Assembly (NCBI GenBank): GCA_937967795.1
Contig: CALBSK010000001.1
Location: 1-64,000 of the forward strand
Length of the DNA stretch: 64,000 nt
Direction of reading: 5' to 3'
DNA from: an uncultured Alphaproteobacteria bacterium
GTDB taxonomy: Bacteria > Pseudomonadota > Alphaproteobacteria > UBA9655
Shown piece after piece: positions 61,116 to 64,000 of the stretch. Numbering within the stretch: position 1 is the stretch's first letter; each line of letters opens with the position of its first letter. The position numbers were made by a program, and so were the translations under genes. Below the pieces are notes generated by a model. It was not told where the DNA came from. It saw nothing but the letters and a program-made list of their open reading frames with translations, and searched no databases.

Positions 61116-61484
61116 ATGTTATGGATAAAGCTACTCACCTGGTTTAAGGGAGAGCTTGTCGGCCAGGATTCCTTTGGAAATCGTTATTATCGAGAAAAAG
61201 GAGCTGAAAGTCTTAAGGAAAGACGGTGGGTTCTTTATAAAGGACGTCCAGAAGCCTCAAAAGTACCGGCGGAATGGCATGGATGGCTTCATCATACGAT
61301 TGAAAGGCCGCCTGCTATTGAGACACTTAAAAGATGGCCTTGGGAGAAAAATCATCTTCCCAATCTTTCAGGAACACCCTATGCTTATCGACCATCAGGA
61401 CATTTTTTTGCAGGGGGAAAACGAAAGCCAGCAACGGGGGATTATAAGGCCTGGTCTCCCCATGAGGTGAAGGATGAAAACTAA
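61116..61484 (+). CDS. NADH:ubiquinone oxidoreductase subunit NDUFA12
   Basis: 122 residues of the B17.2/NDUFA12 family, an accessory subunit of respiratory complex I shared by mitochondria and alphaproteobacteria. Recognised from LVGQDSFGNRYYREK, RRWVLYKG, VPAEWHGWLHHTIERPP and the proline-rich end. It starts the conserved NDUFA12-mlaD-DUF2155 cluster and overlaps mlaD by 11 bases. Strong alphaproteobacterial marker. Confidence 0.93.
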   Translation: MLWIKLLTWFKGELVGQDSFGNRYYREKGAESLKERRWVLYKGRPEASKVPAEWHGWLHHTIERPPAIETLKRWPWEKNHLPNLSGTPYAYRPSGHFFAGGKRKPATGDYKAWSPHEVKDEN

Positions 61485-61938
61485 CTTGCTTGAAGTTGGA
61501 ATGGGAGCTGTGGTTCTTGTTGTATTCGCTGTTTTTGTTATATTTGCTTATTCAACAAGTCAATGGCAACCTTCCAAAGGGTATGAAGTAATAGCTAAAT
61601 TTGATCGCATCGATGGGTTGATGCGAGGCGGTGATGTGCGTCTCAGTGGAGTGAAAGTGGGAACGGTTAAAGAGATCCATCTTGATCCTCATTCCTATCT
61701 AGCTGTTGTTCATATTACGCTCTCTCCTGATGTGACCCTTCCCAAGGACAGTGCGGCTGAAATTGTGAGCGATGGTCTTTTGGGAGGAAAAGTTCTGGCT
61801 CTTGTTCCAGGAGGAGAAGATGAGCTCATTCTCCCAGGAGGAGAAATCCTCCATACTCAAGCCGCCGTAAGTTTGGAATCCCTTATTGGACAATTTATTT
61901 TCAGTGCGCAAGATAAGAAAGATGACAGCCAGAAGTAG
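61474..61938 (+). CDS. mlaD: Outer membrane lipid asymmetry protein MlaD
   Basis: 154 residues. One N-terminal membrane helix (MGAVVLVVFAVFVIFAYSTS) and a periplasmic MCE domain (IAKFDRIDGLMRGGDVRLSG, SDGLLGGKVLALVPGG). MlaD hexamers carry phospholipids between the membranes. The ATG is preceded by GAGGTGAAGG. In alphaproteobacteria it often lies next to NDUFA12 and DUF2155 genes, as here, away from the other mla genes. Confidence 0.93.
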   Translation: MKTNLLEVGMGAVVLVVFAVFVIFAYSTSQWQPSKGYEVIAKFDRIDGLMRGGDVRLSGVKVGTVKEIHLDPHSYLAVVHITLSPDVTLPKDSAAEIVSDGLLGGKVLALVPGGEDELILPGGEILHTQAAVSLESLIGQFIFSAQDKKDDSQK

Positions 61939-62023
61939 TCAGTTATCCGTCCTTAGTTACCAGAAAGTTTCTTATCTTACCGGATATACTCCTAAACTAG
62001 CATCAGGGATAAGGAAACTTGTT

Positions 62024-62533
62024 ATGATCGCTGATACTTGTTTGCTGATCACTCTTTTCATGACCCCTCTTTATGGACAAGGGTTTGACGCGCTTTTAAA
62101 TGAGCTTTCTGGATCTGATGCGGATCAGTTGGAAAGTGAATTGGCAGATAAGAAAGGAGATCCATCCTCTTCTAAAACAGACGCTCCTTTCCTTTCTGAA
62201 GAGGATGAGTTTGCGCCCGAAAAGAACATTGTCACAAATGGTGTTACACTCCAAGGACTGGATAAGCAAACGGCGCGTGTATTTATTATTAATGCGCCTA
62301 TTGGAAAACCGATTGAATTTGGAAGCTTAAAAATCGTCGTTCACCATTGTGAAAACGCCCCGCTTGAAGACTATCAAGAATCCATGGCTTTTATAACGAT
62401 CTCAGATAGAAGATCTAAAAGTGCCACCCACCCTCTTTTCTCGGGGTGGATGTTCGCATCAAGCCCTTCTCTTTCAGCCCTTGACCACCCTATCTATGAT
62501 GTATGGATTAAGGGATGTAAGAATATAGATTAG
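62024..62533 (+). CDS. DUF2155 domain exported protein
   Basis: 169 residues from the ATG at 62024 (AAGGAAAC upstream) with a signal peptide (MIADTCLLITLFMTPLYG). A frame open from 61886 overlaps mlaD and is not used. The DUF2155 domain (about 70-165) shows LQGLDKQTARVFIINAPIGK, HHCENAPLEDYQESMAFI, FSGWMFASSPSLSALDHPIY and DVWIKGC. The family is nearly restricted to alphaproteobacteria and often sits by mlaD; its function is unknown. Confidence 0.88.
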   Translation: MIADTCLLITLFMTPLYGQGFDALLNELSGSDADQLESELADKKGDPSSSKTDAPFLSEEDEFAPEKNIVTNGVTLQGLDKQTARVFIINAPIGKPIEFGSLKIVVHHCENAPLEDYQESMAFITISDRRSKSATHPLFSGWMFASSPSLSALDHPIYDVWIKGCKNID

Positions 62534-62713
62534 CCTCAGTTCGAGGTAAGAGATGGATTTGTTATTCATCCAATTATCCGCTTTTTGCTTTTAAAGCAGG
62601 GACTCTGGATGTGGATTCTCGCCTCTTCCTTGGTATACCCCGACTCACGGAAATGACATACTTACTTTACGAGTCAATATATGTCTTTTTTAATTTCTTC
62701 CCTCGTATGAGAG

Positions 62714-64000
62714 TTATTCCAATAATCTTTGCCACCAACCTTTGCGGGCGCCAGCTTTTTTGCGTTGAGAGGGGGGTAAGGGAACGTCTTCTTCTGTTTT
62801 CTTATGATCACCTTTTTCATTAATTATTTCTTTCTTGGAAGACGGTAAAGATTGATTTTTTGATTGAGAGGCAGAGAAAGAGGATACCTCTGAAGAAGTG
62901 GGGCGCGACGAGACAGTTTCCCCTTCCTGAGGTTCTCTTCTCTCTTGCCGGTGTTTCCGATCAAACTTACGATATCTCCGGCGAGGTTTACTTCCAGAGA
63001 CTTCTCTCTGTGGGGCTTCCGGTTGAGAGGAATCTCCCCCTATATTTTGAGTGATTTGTTCCTCTTTAGCAGGAGATTCTCTCGTTTCTTCAATAAGCGT
63101 TAGAGAAGGCGATGTTTCCTGAGGTTTGGCGAAGTGGCTACGGGGGCGTCGATCATGACGTCGCTTTCTTGTATGGCGATGGCTTTCTTTTTCTAAAACT
63201 TGAGAAGAGGAAGCAACAAGTATTTCTTCTCCTTCTACGTTGTGTTTCGTCATTTCCTCTTCTTGTAGAGCTTCTTTTCGGATGCGTGAACGTTCAATTC
63301 TATAATCTGGGGGAATGAGCGTATCATCTCTAGAAAAGCGCACAGCAATCTTCCATTTTGTTTCAATATTTTGAAGAGTCGTTCTCTTTTGATTTAAAAT
63401 ATAAAGAGCAATTGAAGTAGGAATATAAACGATAATTTCATTCGCCTTTTGGGCCATGGCCTCTTCTTCAATGGCTCGAAGGGCATGAAGGGAAGAAGAC
63501 TCTACAGATCGAATCATTCCCGTTCCACGGCAAGATTGGCAAGGAAGGCTTGTGGATTCAATGATATTTGGCCTTAAACGCTGGCGGGAAAGTTCTAAGA
63601 GACCAAAAGGACTGATGCGCCCGACTTGTACGCGCGCTCGATCATGTCTCATAGCGTCCTTCAATCGGCGTTCAACGGCTTCTACATTGCGACTTTCATC
63701 CATGTCGATAAAGTCAATAACAACGAGCCCCGCCAGATCTCGAAGACGTAACTGACGAGCCACTTCTTCTGCTGCTTCTAAGTTAGTTTTTAAAGCTGTT
63801 TCTTCGATATGGCGCTCACGCGTGGCTTTTCCAGAATTTACGTCAATCGCAACGAGAGCTTCCGTTGTTCCAAAAACAATATATCCCCCCGATCTTAATT
63901 GAATAACAGGGTTATGCATTGCATCAATTTGCTGTTCAACACCATAACGAAAAAAAAGAGGGATTTTATCATCATTATATTGTTTGATTTTTTTAGAATG
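62714..64000 (-). CDS. rne: Ribonuclease E/G, partial at the window edge
   Basis: The 3' part (428 codons) of an RNase E/G gene running past the window. At the edge the frame reads PLFFRYGVEQQIDAMHNPVI and GGYIVFGTTEALVAIDVNSG, the S1/RNase core. DLAGLVVIDFIDMDESRN is the catalytic aspartate block and LPCQSCRGTG the zinc-link. Beyond about residue 250 of the visible part lies an Arg/Glu/Ser-rich disordered tail typical of RNase E. It degrades mRNA and processes rRNA. A start at 63919 is only an internal ATG. Confidence 0.93.
   Translation of the reverse strand, partial: HSKKIKQYNDDKIPLFFRYGVEQQIDAMHNPVIQLRSGGYIVFGTTEALVAIDVNSGKATRERHIEETALKTNLEAAEEVARQLRLRDLAGLVVIDFIDMDESRNVEAVERRLKDAMRHDRARVQVGRISPFGLLELSRQRLRPNIIESTSLPCQSCRGTGMIRSVESSSLHALRAIEEEAMAQKANEIIVYIPTSIALYILNQKRTTLQNIETKWKIAVRFSRDDTLIPPDYRIERSRIRKEALQEEEMTKHNVEGEEILVASSSQVLEKESHRHTRKRRHDRRPRSHFAKPQETSPSLTLIEETRESPAKEEQITQNIGGDSSQPEAPQREVSGSKPRRRYRKFDRKHRQERREPQEGETVSSRPTSSEVSSFSASQSKNQSLPSSKKEIINEKGDHKKTEEDVPLPPSQRKKAGARKGWWQRLLE

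Noticed and set aside
62611..62823. 70-residue plus-strand frame after the DUF2155 gene
   Set aside because: Its second half overlaps the RNase E tail antisense and no ribosome-binding site or family is visible.
1..64000. tRNA, rRNA, CRISPR arrays, transposases or phage genes
   Set aside because: Intergenic stretches were read for cloverleaf-like or rRNA-like sequence and for repeats with spacers; none was convincing, and no transposase or phage protein was recognised.

Overview
The window comes from an AT-rich alphaproteobacterium (about 40% G+C by eye, not computed). The lineage markers are the NDUFA12 - mlaD - DUF2155 cluster, trxB next to an LsrB-type LysR gene, recA-alaS, a long class II (B12-dependent) ribonucleotide reductase and yebC-ruvCAB-ybgC-tolQRA. 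Low G+C, abundant palindromic intergenic repeats, Sel1-type repeats and VgrG/PAAR-like secretion parts suggest a host-associated member of the Holosporales/Paracaedibacter type. That placement is inference; no rRNA was seen in the window.

Layout. 1-5.2 kb (minus): truA-fmt-def, then a high-affinity zinc ABC transporter (znuC-znuB-znuA). 5.3-10.7 kb (plus): yebC-ruvC-ruvA-ruvB-ybgC-tolQ-tolR-tolA, tightly overlapping; tolB and pal do not follow. 11-13 kb: two glycosyltransferases. 13-15.2 kb (minus): polar amino-acid ABC importer. 15.4-17.7 kb: a small secreted protein, threonine dehydratase, a SnoaL-like protein. 17.7-23.6 kb (minus): the most accessory region, with VgrG, a MORN/YwqK-like protein, a DUF4280 PAAR-like tip protein, and then an 886-residue exported Sel1-type repeat protein ending in an apparently intact YoeB-type ribonuclease toxin domain, under its own promoter. 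23.7-30.9 kb: orphan ABC binding protein, XRE regulator with a palindromic operator, ComEC, a glycine-rich secreted protein, gene fragments and repeats, a broken VOC/glyoxalase gene and a Na+/dicarboxylate-type symporter.

31-34.9 kb (plus): rpmH-rnpA-yidD-yidC-engB-nadK. 35-37.6 kb (minus): crotonase, LysR, trxB. 38.7-46.1 kb (plus): kdpFABC followed by a KdpD split into two genes (Walker/Usp half; separate membrane PAS histidine kinase), with no kdpE. 46.2-47.6 kb: Cys-rich copper-binding protein, DedA protein, gpt. 47.7-51.3 kb: glmM (minus) and a sugar dehydrogenase/aminotransferase pair. 51.4-60.5 kb (minus): alaS, recA, an exported protein with a histone-like basic repeat tail, nrdJ. 60.7-64 kb: Cys-rich secreted protein, NDUFA12, mlaD, DUF2155 protein, and the 3' part of an RNase E/G gene running off the window.

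Two repeat families lie between genes: a structured 200-300 bp element (10741-10942 and 37773-38077, differing by a 104-bp indel between short direct repeats), and a palindromic element with terminal inverted repeats (best copy 28681-28807; degenerate copies near 24849 and 56810). They sit next to gene fragments or breaks in usual gene order, so they may mark rearrangement sites. No tRNA, rRNA, CRISPR array, transposase or prophage was recognised.
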